Position numbers and translations under genes: made by a program | NCBI RefSeq assembly: GCF_028830055.1 | Contig: NZ_CP101655.1 | Location: 5,475,976 to 5,539,975 of the forward strand | Reading direction: 5' to 3' | DNA: 64,000 nucleotides | Source: Pseudomonas serboccidentalis | GTDB lineage: Bacteria; Pseudomonadota; Gammaproteobacteria; Pseudomonadales; Pseudomonadaceae | Shown here: positions 47,766 through 58,586 of the stretch, piece by piece | Layout of the letters: each line of letters opens with the position of its first letter | How positions within the stretch are numbered: position 1 is the stretch's first letter | The notes under the pieces: generated by a model | What the model was told of the DNA's origin: nothing | Database searches by the model: none | What the model saw: only the letters and a program-made list of their open reading frames with translations

Positions 47766-48590
47766 TCAGGGCTGGAACGCACCAATGAAAATCGCCGGAT
47801 CCACCCGCGCATCATTCAGGCTGATATTCCAGTGCATGTGCGGCCCGGTCGCCCGGCCGGTCGAACCGACCTTGCCGACCACCGCCCCACGGGCCAGTTG
47901 ATCGCCAACCTTCACATCGATTTTCGACATGTGGCAGAACATGCTGATAAAGCCCTGCCCGTGATCGACAAACACCGTGTTGCCATTGAAGAAATAGTTG
48001 CCGGTCAGAATCACTTTACCCGCCGCCGGGGTCTTGATCGGCGTGCCGGCCGGTACTGCAAAGTCGAGGCCGGCGTGAGGATTGCGCTCCTCACCGTTGA
48101 AGAAGCGGCGTACACCGAACTTGCTCGACAGAGGGCCGTTGACCGGTTTGTCCAGCAGCAGGTTGCTCGGGGTGTTTGGGCTGAAGCTGCGGTAGGCCTT
48201 GATCTGTTCGGCCAGTTCACCCTCGATGCGCTTGAGGTTGGCCGGGTTCGGGTTGACCTGCTGGGTGTTCTTCAGGGTGATGTGCTGTTCCGGGTATTTC
48301 TTGTTACCGACAGTGAATGGCAGATTACGTCCGCCACTGCTGATCTGCTGGCTGCCGGGTTTGACCGTCAGCGGCACGCCGACAATCGCCAGCCAGTTGT
48401 TCTGTTCCTTGACCACCAGCACCGGTTTGCCCTGATAAGTGGCTTTCGGCGCCTGTGCGGCGCTGCCCAGATCAACCACCGCCACGCCGCCCGGCACCGG
48501 TTTGTTCAGCAGGCGGGTGATGTAGCTGTCGGCGTGGGCGTTGAAGGTGGTCAGGCACAGCAACAATAACGGAGCAAAAAAACGCGGCAT
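47766..48590 (-). CDS. M23-family (LytM-type) peptidase
   Basis: A 274-residue exported protein. Signal peptide ends near AHA/D (residue 20). After an Ig-like N-terminal domain, the zinc peptidase part has NPHAGLDFAVPAGTPI (H and D ligands) and TGRATGPHMHWNI (H-x-H). Active-site residues are intact, so it is a likely peptidoglycan endopeptidase. Three bases from xseA on the same strand. Confidence 0.93.
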   Translation of the reverse strand: MPRFFAPLLLLCLTTFNAHADSYITRLLNKPVPGGVAVVDLGSAAQAPKATYQGKPVLVVKEQNNWLAIVGVPLTVKPGSQQISSGGRNLPFTVGNKKYPEQHITLKNTQQVNPNPANLKRIEGELAEQIKAYRSFSPNTPSNLLLDKPVNGPLSSKFGVRRFFNGEERNPHAGLDFAVPAGTPIKTPAAGKVILTGNYFFNGNTVFVDHGQGFISMFCHMSKIDVKVGDQLARGAVVGKVGSTGRATGPHMHWNISLNDARVDPAIFIGAFQP

Positions 48591-48593
48591 GGA

Positions 48594-49973
48594 TCAGTCC
48601 AGTAAAGAAAGGGTGACGGGCGTCAGGTGATTGTCCTCGACGCGCACTTGCAGTTCGCCTTCGCCGAGTCTGGCTTTCAGGCGCTGGCCGGTGTGGGTCT
48701 GCGCGGCGTTACGGATCGCATGGCCGCGCTCATCCAGCAGAATGCTGTAGCCACGGCCGAGGGTCGCCAGCGGGCTGACCACATGCAGCGTCTGCATCTG
48801 GCTGTGCAGTTGCAGGCGACGGCTCTTCAGGCCTTCGCGCATGGCGCGGGGCAGGCGTTCGGCGAGGCTGTCGAGGCGCTGGCGCAACATCGCCAGTTGG
48901 CGTCCCGGGTGTTGCCCGGCAAGGCGGGTTTCCAGGCGGATCAGACGTTCACGGCGGGTAGTGAGCTGACGCTCGAAGGCGCGGCGCATACGCATGTCCA
49001 GGTCATCCAGACGCTGAGCCTGCTGACGCAGACGCTCGCCCGGGTGACGCAAACGGCGGGAGATGCCTTCCAGGCGCAGACGATCGCGCATCAGCCGGTC
49101 ACGCATGCGCATCACCAAGCGGCGATGCAGGCTTTCGACGCGGCGCACCAGGTCGCTGGAATCCGGGGCCAGCAATTCGGCGGCAGCGGAGGGCGTTGGT
49201 GCGCGGACGTCGGCGACAAAGTCGCTGATCGACACATCGGTTTCATGCCCGACGGCGCTGACGATCGGCGTGACGCAGGCATCCACCGCGCGGGCCACGG
49301 CTTCTTCGTTGAAGCACCAGAGGTCTTCCAGCGAGCCGCCGCCCCGGGCGAGGATCAGCGCGTCGAAACCACGGGCATCCGCCAGTTTCAGCGCGCGGAC
49401 GATCTGCGCCGTGGCCTCGCGGCCCTGCACGGCAGTCGGGATCAGCGTCAGTTGCACTTGCGGCGCCCGGCGGCGGAACACGCTGATGATGTCGCGAATC
49501 ACCGCGCCGGTCGGCGAACTGATGATGCCGATGCGCTGCGGATGCGCCGGCAGCGGCACTTTGCGTTCGGCGCTGAACAGGCCTTCGGCGCTGAGTTTTT
49601 CCTTCAGTGCATCAAACGCCAGGCGTAGCGCGCCATCGCCGGCCGGCTCCACGGTATCGAGAATCAGCTGATAGTCGCCGCGCCCTTCGAACAGCGAGAC
49701 CTTGCCGCGCACTTTCACGGCCAGCCCGTCCTTCAACGCCTGACGCACCCGCGCCGCATTGTTGCGAAACAGCGCACAACGTACCTGCGCACCGCTGTCC
49801 TTGAGGGTGAAATACACGTGGCCGGACGCAGGGCGAGCGAGGTTGGAGATTTCGCCTTCGACCCAGATGTTGCTGAACACGTCTTCGAGCAACACCCGCG
49901 CACGGCCGTTGAGCTGGCTGACGGTCAGGACTTCACGGTCAAGGCCGAGCCTTGAAAAGGGATCTTTAATCAT
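48594..49973 (-). CDS. xseA: Exodeoxyribonuclease VII large subunit
   Basis: A 459-residue nuclease subunit degrading single-stranded DNA from both ends. OB-fold VWVEGEISNLARPASGHVYFTLKD at the N-terminus; catalytic part with GIISSPTGAVIRDI and ILARGGGSLEDLWCFNEE...VGHETDVSISDFVAD; long C-terminal coiled coil. Confidence 0.97.
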   Translation of the reverse strand: MIKDPFSRLGLDREVLTVSQLNGRARVLLEDVFSNIWVEGEISNLARPASGHVYFTLKDSGAQVRCALFRNNAARVRQALKDGLAVKVRGKVSLFEGRGDYQLILDTVEPAGDGALRLAFDALKEKLSAEGLFSAERKVPLPAHPQRIGIISSPTGAVIRDIISVFRRRAPQVQLTLIPTAVQGREATAQIVRALKLADARGFDALILARGGGSLEDLWCFNEEAVARAVDACVTPIVSAVGHETDVSISDFVADVRAPTPSAAAELLAPDSSDLVRRVESLHRRLVMRMRDRLMRDRLRLEGISRRLRHPGERLRQQAQRLDDLDMRMRRAFERQLTTRRERLIRLETRLAGQHPGRQLAMLRQRLDSLAERLPRAMREGLKSRRLQLHSQMQTLHVVSPLATLGRGYSILLDERGHAIRNAAQTHTGQRLKARLGEGELQVRVEDNHLTPVTLSLLD

Positions 49974-50016
49974 GGGGCGCAGTTTAAAGCTAATTTCCGA
50001 CTCAATACACGAGTCC

Positions 50017-50103
50017 CTGTAGGAGCTGCCGAAGGCTGCGATCTTTTGATCTGGATTCTCAAAAGCAAGAGCACAAGATCGCGGCCTTCGGCAGCTCCTA
50101 CAT
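50017..50103. repeat. Inverted REP pair; supplies the stop codon of the LysR gene
   Basis: CTGTAGGAGCTGCCGAAGGCTGCGATC and its inverse. The right unit overlaps the last codons of the LysR gene: its TAG comes from the REP GTAGGAG. Confidence 0.85.
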
Positions 50104-50991
50104 GGGATCGTGGCGAGTGAAGGTATTGATGAAGAGTTGAACCAGTGGCGTGGGGTTTTGCCGGTAGGCGAGGGCGACCGTGCTCTGACAATCGGGATCG
50201 CTCAGCGGCAGAAATCGTACGCCGCTCGGGCTGATGTCCTGCATCGATTCGGGTAGCAGGGCGATGCCGAACCCCGCCTGAATCAATTGCAGTTGAGTGG
50301 TCTTGCGCGACATCACCCGCGCCGCTTTGGGGAAGAAGCCCTGGCGCATGCACAGGTCGGCACACAGATAACTGAGCCCGCCACGCTGCGGATGCGGGAT
50401 CGAAATGAAGGGTTCGTCTCTCAGCTGCGCCAGTTCCACAGAGGATGAATCGGCCAGGCGATGATCGTTCGGCACCGCCAGCAGCAGGCGTTCGGTGAAC
50501 AAAGGCACAACCTGAATACCTTCACGCTGACGCAACACCGGCAGGCGCAACAGGCCAATGTCGAGGCGTCCTTCAGCCAGTTCCTCAAGCTGCGCCTCGG
50601 AGGACAGCTTGCCGATGTCCAGCGACACGCCACTCTGCTGCTCCAGATAAGTGCCGATCCGGTGTAATAAATGTCCGCTGATCGACACAGTGCTGGAATG
50701 ACTCAGGCGCAACGTGCCCCGTTGGCCGTTACCGACTTCGGTCGCCATCGCGCTGGCCTTGCTCAGTTCATTGAGCAGGTTTCTGGCCCGCGGCAAAAAC
50801 GCCTCGCCCGCCGCCGTGAGCCGGGGCTGGCGCGCGGTGCGTTCGAACAGCGGTGTTTGCAGGCGGGTTTCCATGTCCTTGATCTGCCGGCTCAGCGCCG
50901 ATTGCGCGATGAACAGGCGTTCAGCGGCGGCACTGAAACTGCCGCACTCGGCGATTTCCACGAAGTAACGCAGTTGACGGATCGACAGCAC
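50098..50991 (-). CDS. LysR-family transcriptional regulator
   Basis: A 297-residue regulator. GTG start at 50991 (MLSIRQLRYFVEIAECGSFSAAAERLFIAQSALSRQIKDME) has AAAAGG at suitable distance and matches the family N-terminus; upstream ATG would add an atypical extension. The effector domain follows (IGKLSSEAQLEELAEGRLDIGLLRLPV). It is divergent from the TauE/SafE permease gene, which it probably controls. Confidence 0.92.
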   Translation of the reverse strand: MLSIRQLRYFVEIAECGSFSAAAERLFIAQSALSRQIKDMETRLQTPLFERTARQPRLTAAGEAFLPRARNLLNELSKASAMATEVGNGQRGTLRLSHSSTVSISGHLLHRIGTYLEQQSGVSLDIGKLSSEAQLEELAEGRLDIGLLRLPVLRQREGIQVVPLFTERLLLAVPNDHRLADSSSVELAQLRDEPFISIPHPQRGGLSYLCADLCMRQGFFPKAARVMSRKTTQLQLIQAGFGIALLPESMQDISPSGVRFLPLSDPDCQSTVALAYRQNPTPLVQLFINTFTRHDPM

Positions 50992-51091
50992 AAGGTATGC
51001 CTTTTCGAGATGAGTAATGGCCTTTGAACATATTAGTCGCAACGCTTGGCGCTGGCTAAAGTCATCTCAGGCTTATTAAGGAAGCGGATCG

Positions 51092-51865
51092 ATGAGTGTG
51101 CTGGGGTTGTTGAGCGAGTGGTCGTGGGGCGCGGGCGGCTGGGCGGTGATCGGCTTGGGGATCACGCTGGCCTATATCGTTTTCGGAATTGCCGGATTCG
51201 GTACGGCGCTGGTCGCGGGGCCGATTCTGATTCTGTTCATGCCGCTGTCGAAAATCGTGCCGTTGCTGGTGCTGCTGGATTTCGTCGCGGCGTTCGGCAA
51301 TCTGCTGCCTTCGCGCCGGGACGTGGCCAAGCTCGAGTTGTTGTGGTTGCTGCCGTGCATGGCGGTGGGGTGCACGTTGGGGGTGATTTTCCTGCTTAAC
51401 CTCAAATCTGATTTGCTTCTGTTGTTGATGGGGCTGTTCATCAGCGCCTATGCGATTTACAGCCTGTGGGTGAAAACCCGGCCGACGCAGTTGTCTGCCG
51501 GGTGGGCGTTGCCGATGGGCACGGTGGGCGGGCTGTTTGGTGCGCTGTTCGGCAGTGGCGGCTTCTTGTATGCGATCTATCTCAACAGCCGTCTGCCCAA
51601 AGACGCGGCCCGGGCCACGCAAAGTGCGCTGATCAGTTGCAGCACGGTGGTGCGTTTGAGTCTGTTCGCCCTTGCCGGGGTGTATGCCGAGCTTCCCTTG
51701 TTGATGCTGGCGCTGTGTCTGTTGCCGGCCATGGCGCTGGGGCTGTGGACTGGGCGGCGGTTGACCATGCGCTTGTCGCGCGAGGCGTTTGTACGGTTGG
51801 TGACCTGGCTGGTGCTGGCGAGCGGGATTGCGTTGATCGGGCGCTACATTATTAGTATGGCGTGA
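51092..51865 (+). CDS. TauE/SafE-family permease
   Basis: A 257-residue inner-membrane protein with about eight hydrophobic segments; repeated GFG/GxGG motifs (VFGIAGFGTALVAGPILILFMP and GGLFGALFGSGGFLYAIYL) mark the TauE/SafE family of sulfonate or anion exporters. AGGAAG lies ahead of the ATG. Divergent from the LysR gene. Confidence 0.9.
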   Translation: MSVLGLLSEWSWGAGGWAVIGLGITLAYIVFGIAGFGTALVAGPILILFMPLSKIVPLLVLLDFVAAFGNLLPSRRDVAKLELLWLLPCMAVGCTLGVIFLLNLKSDLLLLLMGLFISAYAIYSLWVKTRPTQLSAGWALPMGTVGGLFGALFGSGGFLYAIYLNSRLPKDAARATQSALISCSTVVRLSLFALAGVYAELPLLMLALCLLPAMALGLWTGRRLTMRLSREAFVRLVTWLVLASGIALIGRYIISMA

Positions 51866-51913
51866 GCACTTGACCGGATTCTGTCAGGGATTAAGCTGCC
51901 GGCCGCCATTTCT

Positions 51914-52003
51914 TGTAGGAGTGAGCCTGCTCGCGATAGCAGACGATCAGTCAACATTGATGTGTCTGACACACCGCTATCGCGAGCAGGCTCGCTCCTA
52001 CAG
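51914..52003. repeat. Inverted REP pair (GAGTGAGCCTGCTCGC type)
   Basis: TTGTAGGAGTGAGCCTGCTCGCGATAGC and its inverse copy. Confidence 0.88.
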
Positions 52004-52037
52004 GGTCTATCCCGGAATTTGCAGCAGGCTTGCACCC

Positions 52038-52586
52038 ATGAATTCGCAAAGCATCATCGTCCCGAAAATCTCCACCCTGCCGGTCCACGAACCCCGGGCG
52101 CGGGCGATCGTGCGCTGGCTGGTGCGCAAGAACATCATCGAAGAACAGCTGACCACCTGCGGTCGCACCGGCAACCGCATGGCCCACGCCATTGCCGACG
52201 GCGCGCGTGCGGTGGTGCTGCACCCCGAGGCGCTGCCCTTCGGTGAACCGATCAACGGCCTGGAGATCATCGTCAAGCGCTGCATCTATACCCCGGCCAA
52301 GGGCTTTCTCGAAGAAGCCGGTTGCGCCGAGTGCCGCCGCGAAGTCGGCGAGGCGCTGTTCGAAAGCCTGGAAGACTGGATGCCCGGGCGTACCGACAAC
52401 TTCACCTGCCCTGAATGCGGGCATGAAGACGACATCAACGGTTTTCTGTACTTGCAGGAATGCGCGTTTTCCAACCTGGGATTTATCTTCAACAACTGGC
52501 TGGAAGCCGGGTTCAAGCAGAGCTTTATCGACGAATTCGCCGATTGGCTGGATCAACCTGTCAGCTGGGTAAAAGTCGAACTCTGA
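52038..52586 (+). CDS. Hypothetical zinc-ribbon-like protein
   Basis: A 182-residue soluble protein. Two Cys pairs, GCAECRREVG (about residues 95-98) and TCPECGHEDD (about 121-124), make a likely zinc ribbon, followed by an acidic C-terminal half with FNNWLEAGFKQSFIDEFADWLDQP. Orthologues occur across Pseudomonas, some labelled without real evidence as sugar ABC transporter ATPases; no ATPase motif is present. Confidence 0.75.
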   Translation: MNSQSIIVPKISTLPVHEPRARAIVRWLVRKNIIEEQLTTCGRTGNRMAHAIADGARAVVLHPEALPFGEPINGLEIIVKRCIYTPAKGFLEEAGCAECRREVGEALFESLEDWMPGRTDNFTCPECGHEDDINGFLYLQECAFSNLGFIFNNWLEAGFKQSFIDEFADWLDQPVSWVKVEL

Positions 52587-52590
52587 CCCC

Positions 52591-52675
52591 TGTAGGAGCT
52601 GCCGAAGGCTGCGATCTTTTGATCTTGTTTGTGTCAATCAAAGCCAAAAGATTGCAGCCTTCGGCAGCTCCTACA
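52591..52675. repeat. Inverted REP pair
   Basis: TGTAGGAGCTGCCGAAGGCTG...GATC and its inverse copy. Confidence 0.88.
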
Positions 52676-52715
52676 AAAAGCAGGGTTTTCCGTACATCAG
52701 TAACATCGATAATAG

Positions 52716-54263
<1,548 letters not shown>

Positions 54264-54363
54264 GGCTTCAAGCAAATCATCAAGCAACCGGGGCTGTTTT
54301 ATTCAGCCCCGAGTTGTTTCTGAATCACGACTGTTTCTGAATTACTTAAGACGAGACTGAATC

Positions 54364-55941
54364 ATGGCCCTCGACATTCACGCTCACCGCATCCTGATCC
54401 TCGACTTCGGTTCGCAATACACCCAACTGATCGCCCGCCGCGTGCGCGAGATCGGTGTGTACTGCGAACTGCACCCGTTCGACATGGATGAAGATGCGAT
54501 CCGCGAATTCGCTCCTAAAGGCGTCATCCTCGCCGGCGGCCCCGAGTCCGTGCACGAAGCCAACAGCCCGCGCTGCCCGCAAGCCGTGTTTGACCTGGGC
54601 GTGCCGGTCTTCGGTATCTGCTACGGCATGCAGACCATGGCCGAGCAACTGGGCGGCAAGGTTGAAGGTTCCGAACTGCGTGAGTTCGGCTACGCCCGCG
54701 TTGACGTGGTCGGCAAGAGCCGCCTGCTCGACGGCATCGAAGACCACATCGACGCCGATGGCCTGTTCGGTCTCGACGTGTGGATGAGCCACGGTGACAA
54801 GGTCACCAAGATGCCGGAAGACTTCCACATCCTGGCCAGCACCCCAAGCTGCCCGATCGCCGGCATGTTCAACGACGATCGCGCTTACTACGGCGTGCAG
54901 TTCCACCCGGAAGTGACTCACACCAAGCAGGGCGGTCGCATCCTGTCGCGCTTCGTGCTGGACATCTGCGGTTGTGAAGCCCTGTGGACTCCGTCGAAGA
55001 TCGCTGAAGACGCCATCGCCAACATCCGCGCACAAGTCGGTACCGACAACGTGCTGCTGGGCCTGTCCGGCGGCGTTGACTCCTCGGTGGTTGCGGCGCT
55101 GTTGCACAAGGCCATCGGTGATCAACTGACCTGCGTATTCGTCGACAACGGCCTGCTGCGCCTGCACGAAGGCGAGCAAGTGATGGCCATGTTCGCCGAG
55201 AACATGGGCGTGAAGGTGATCCGCGCCAACGCTGAAGACCAGTTCCTCAACAACCTGGCCGGCGAAGCCGACCCGGAGAAGAAGCGCAAGATCATCGGCC
55301 GTACCTTCATCGACGTGTTCGATGCCGAGTCCTGCAAGCTGGACAACATCAAATACCTGGCACAGGGCACCATCTACCCGGACGTGATCGAGTCGGCTGG
55401 CGCGAAAAGCGGCAAGGCGCACGTGATCAAGTCGCACCACAACGTGGGCGGCCTGCCGGAAGAGATGAACCTGAAACTGGTCGAGCCACTGCGCGAACTG
55501 TTCAAGGATGAAGTCCGTCGCTTGGGTCTGGAACTGGGCCTGCCGTACGACATGGTCTACCGTCACCCGTTCCCGGGCCCGGGCCTGGGCGTGCGCATCC
55601 TCGGCGAAGTGAAGAAGGAATACGCCGACCTGCTGCGTCGTGCCGACCACATCTTCATCGAAGAGCTGCGCAAGGCCGACTGGTACCACAAAGTCAGCCA
55701 GGCGTTCGTGGTGTTCCAGCCAGTGAAATCGGTTGGCGTGGTCGGCGATGGCCGTCGTTACGCCTGGGTCGTGGCGCTGCGTGCCGTGGAAACCATCGAC
55801 TTCATGACCGCGCGTTGGGCACACCTGCCTTACGAACTGCTGGAAACCGTTTCCGGCCGCATCATCAATGAAATCGAAGGCATCTCCCGCGTCACTTACG
55901 ACGTGTCGAGCAAGCCGCCGGCGACTATTGAGTGGGAATGA
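54364..55941 (+). CDS. guaA: GMP synthase
   Basis: A 525-residue enzyme aminating XMP to GMP. Class I glutaminase domain with [16 protein letters not shown] and the FHPEVTHT triad His; PP-loop [17 protein letters not shown]-terminal dimer domain ending [10 protein letters not shown]. Followed by a strong terminator. Confidence 0.98.
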   Translation: MALDIHAHRILILDFGSQYTQLIARRVREIGVYCELHPFDMDEDAIREFAPKGVILAGGPESVHEANSPRCPQAVFDLGVPVFGICYGMQTMAEQLGGKVEGSELREFGYARVDVVGKSRLLDGIEDHIDADGLFGLDVWMSHGDKVTKMPEDFHILASTPSCPIAGMFNDDRAYYGVQFHPEVTHTKQGGRILSRFVLDICGCEALWTPSKIAEDAIANIRAQVGTDNVLLGLSGGVDSSVVAALLHKAIGDQLTCVFVDNGLLRLHEGEQVMAMFAENMGVKVIRANAEDQFLNNLAGEADPEKKRKIIGRTFIDVFDAESCKLDNIKYLAQGTIYPDVIESAGAKSGKAHVIKSHHNVGGLPEEMNLKLVEPLRELFKDEVRRLGLELGLPYDMVYRHPFPGPGLGVRILGEVKKEYADLLRRADHIFIEELRKADWYHKVSQAFVVFQPVKSVGVVGDGRRYAWVVALRAVETIDFMTARWAHLPYELLETVSGRIINEIEGISRVTYDVSSKPPATIEWE

Positions 55942-56007
55942 TCCCGCGCCGCGCCCTCTAGATTGCAACGTTAGATCCGGAGAGGCGCAAGAGGGATTAT
56001 AGAAAAT

Positions 56008-56040
56008 GCCAGTCAGTTAAGCTGACTGGCATTTTTGTTT
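56008..56040 (+). terminator. guaBA terminator
   Basis: GCCAGTCAG/CTGACTGGC stem followed by ATTTTTGTTTTT. Confidence 0.92.
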
Positions 56041-56099
56041 TTGGGCGGAAAGTACCGAGGCAGAGTTGTCGTTCTCAATGAACGCAAAGGCAGGCGATA

Positions 56100-58172
56100 T
56101 TAGAGGAACTGCGACCGAATCAAATCTGTATCGAACGGCGTTATCCCTTGATCAGGTGCAAACACCGCTTGTGCCTGCTGCGGCGACGCTACTCGTTCGC
56201 CTCGTGCTCGTGCATGCAAATCGAACAATGTCTCCAGATCAGGCCGTGGTGTATGTATCAAAGCCCGCAGCATCAAGGATATTCCGCTGAGGTTGTTCCC
56301 GACATTGTTCCACCGGGGAGCTGAGGTCAGTCCCAGGTCGGCCCAGATCACGCGTTGCTCCTGCAAGTCCATCACGAATGGCAGACAGATCTGTGTGTCG
56401 GATGCGATATCGATACGATCGAACACGGTTCGCGGCTCGAATATTTCACCTGATGCCGTATCCGTGCGGGCCATCCAGCCAGCGAAGCACTCTGGAAGAT
56501 CGCAGTACGGCTGTTGGGTGTACGAGTTGATGGACGTGACGACATAACGGACTCCCTTCTCGACGAGGACGTCAAGGTCGAGGTCGATGAACTCCGACGC
56601 CCCTTCGGGTGCGTCGACGATGTCGCCGCTGTGGCAGCCGCCGTAATCTCTCAGGTTGTAGTACGCAACCGTTTCTCTGAACACGAAGTTGGCATCGAAA
56701 AATGCGGCGGACAAATCGATGTCCGTGCGTGAACGGCCGTTTTTCCACCACAAAAAAAGGCGAATGAAACGGGTGTCAGGCATCGGCAATCGGCTGCCCC
56801 GCACCAGTGTACGTAGTGACTTCGCTGAAGCGCGTTGTGCCAGCGGTACCCTGTATTCGCGTAATTCTGGATCAATGTAACAGCGACCCAATGGCGGTAG
56901 TGTCGCAAAACGCGTTACTAGAGCGTCCTCGCAGATTCGGGCTGCACGAGCCAGCACCTCGGGCGCGAGAGGCTCTCGGTGATCCTCGATGCCATAGACT
57001 TTTGCGAATGAACCTTTCGGTGCGAACGCCCGAAGGGGTAGGGGGCGCGGCGCACGCGACTGGGCCAGCAACTGCAGCAGGACAGGTGAGGACACTTGTG
57101 CCGCAACAGCCTCGAACGCATCGAGAACCGGTTCTGGTTGCGTCGCGCGCCGCAGGGTCGCGTCCAGCCGTCGTGCGAACTCACCGGGACGACTCTGTAG
57201 CACGGGGACAAGCTCGGCAATATCACTCTGGGCGAACAATGTTTCGACTCGTGAACCAAATGAGTCAGGCGCTTCGTTGCGACGCGCCGCCGTGATGGCG
57301 GCCAGCGCTCTTGGGTACTTATCGGCGTAGTCGCCCGGATGAAGTACTTCAGCCAGGCGTTTCCATCGCTCGGCTTGCCGCATCACGTCTTCTGTAGCGT
57401 TGAGTGTTCGATCGAGCAGACTCAACAGCAGGCGCCGCATCGAGCGCTTCATCGCTTTGAAGCGTGTCGTAGCGGTCGCCAGTGACACATCCCCTCCGTT
57501 CAACGCGACCGCGAGTCGTAATACGTCAGTTGCCGTCTCGACATTTCGCTCCAGGAATACGTCTACCCGTGTATCGCCAGCTACATGCAGGATCAGTGCA
57601 CCGCCAACCTGTGCCCGGATCTCCCGGAACGGGATGACCTCAGGCAGCAGACGGAACACATCACTTTTGTACTCGCGGATAAACCAGATGACATCGAAAA
57701 CTTCTTCTTCGGAGAGCGAGGTGTGTGATGAAACCAGCGGCTCGAGCAGTGACTCGAACTCAGGAATGCTTCCCGGCTCGATAGTCCAGGGTATGACGTT
57801 GCCTTCAAGCAGTGGAGGTCGAGATTCTTCAGTCGCTGGTAAACGTCGAAGCGTGAGGTAATGCATGACGGCGTTAAGGTACAGCTCGGCTTCCGAGGCT
57901 GTCAGAACCTGCTCTGGAAAGTCAGGATAAAACGGTCTGTGCTGCACATGAGCGCCACTCCTGCGCCGGAGAACTCCGACAATGTCACGCAACCAGTACT
58001 TGAGTTCTGTCGCCGACAACAGGCCGATTTGTTCAATCAGAGGCTCTGACAGTACGCACCGGAACGCCGCGATTTCCCGGACAGCCGAGGCGACCTGAGC
58101 GCGCGTGGCGCCGCCAGTGCCCATCGGGACGTGAACTTTGCTACGGCGACGCAGGAACATCTCCTGATTCAT
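56100..58172 (-). CDS. Large protein with C-terminal TerD-like domain
   Basis: 690 residues from the ATG at 58172 (MNQEMFLRRRSKVHVPMG), which has GGGAG upstream; an ATG at 58319 would add an unconvincing hydrophobic lead. The first 450 residues are mainly helical and match no family I know. The last 200 or so look like a TerD calcium-binding domain: RTDIDLSAAFFDANF, AYYNLRDYGGCHSGDIVDAPEGASEFIDLDLD, YVVTSINSYTQQPY...ECFAGWM and VIWADLGL follow its order. TerD-domain proteins act in envelope or phage-related stress. It is a lone gene here, without other ter genes, in the accessory block after guaA. Confidence 0.7.
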   Translation of the reverse strand: MNQEMFLRRRSKVHVPMGTGGATRAQVASAVREIAAFRCVLSEPLIEQIGLLSATELKYWLRDIVGVLRRRSGAHVQHRPFYPDFPEQVLTASEAELYLNAVMHYLTLRRLPATEESRPPLLEGNVIPWTIEPGSIPEFESLLEPLVSSHTSLSEEEVFDVIWFIREYKSDVFRLLPEVIPFREIRAQVGGALILHVAGDTRVDVFLERNVETATDVLRLAVALNGGDVSLATATTRFKAMKRSMRRLLLSLLDRTLNATEDVMRQAERWKRLAEVLHPGDYADKYPRALAAITAARRNEAPDSFGSRVETLFAQSDIAELVPVLQSRPGEFARRLDATLRRATQPEPVLDAFEAVAAQVSSPVLLQLLAQSRAPRPLPLRAFAPKGSFAKVYGIEDHREPLAPEVLARAARICEDALVTRFATLPPLGRCYIDPELREYRVPLAQRASAKSLRTLVRGSRLPMPDTRFIRLFLWWKNGRSRTDIDLSAAFFDANFVFRETVAYYNLRDYGGCHSGDIVDAPEGASEFIDLDLDVLVEKGVRYVVTSINSYTQQPYCDLPECFAGWMARTDTASGEIFEPRTVFDRIDIASDTQICLPFVMDLQEQRVIWADLGLTSAPRWNNVGNNLSGISLMLRALIHTPRPDLETLFDLHARARGERVASPQQAQAVFAPDQGITPFDTDLIRSQFL

Positions 58173-58586
58173 CCTTGATTTTCTCCCAGAGTCGCCGTCG
58201 TGAGCGAGCTGCAGCATCATGTCTACAGCCAATATGAAAACGCCTGCTAGGAGCAGGCGCGGAGTGGAGAGCGGAACCCCTAGTTCATAGGGTTTAGAAG
58301 GAAGGTGTTCCATAGCCACGCCAGCATTCTACGGAAAGTTCTCCCCGGTTGTCAGGTTGCTTCGCACTCTAACGGTAACAAGCTGCTTCACTAGAGGAAT
58401 GGGGACTGATGAGAGACAAACCGCTCCTCCATCGTCCTGACGAGTAGCAGTGTTTTTGGCCAAGTGTGTTTTTCAAAAGCGGTGAAGTGTCTGATCCTTA
58501 TCGAGGCTTGATTTTCTAAAGCCTTCGTTAATAAAAAACCTCCAGATCAAGAGATGAGGAGGTTTTTAAAGAGAATATTTGACGAA
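58173..58586. other. Spacer between the TerD-type gene and the AlkB operon
   Basis: 414 bases with no gene I can support. It carries the terminator at 58534-58567, and the remainder, rather AT-rich, should hold the TerD-type gene's promoter on the minus strand. Confidence 0.6.
58534..58567 (-). terminator. Terminator of the methyltransferase-helicase-AlkB operon
   Basis: AAAAACCTCC (58534-58543) and GGAGGTTTTT (58558-58567), 10-bp stem with a 14-base loop, ending in T on the minus strand. Confidence 0.8.

Noticed and set aside
25413..52675. Regularly shaped inverted repeats that might suggest CRISPR
   Set aside because: They are REP pairs at unrelated loci with no array of equal spacers and no cas genes.
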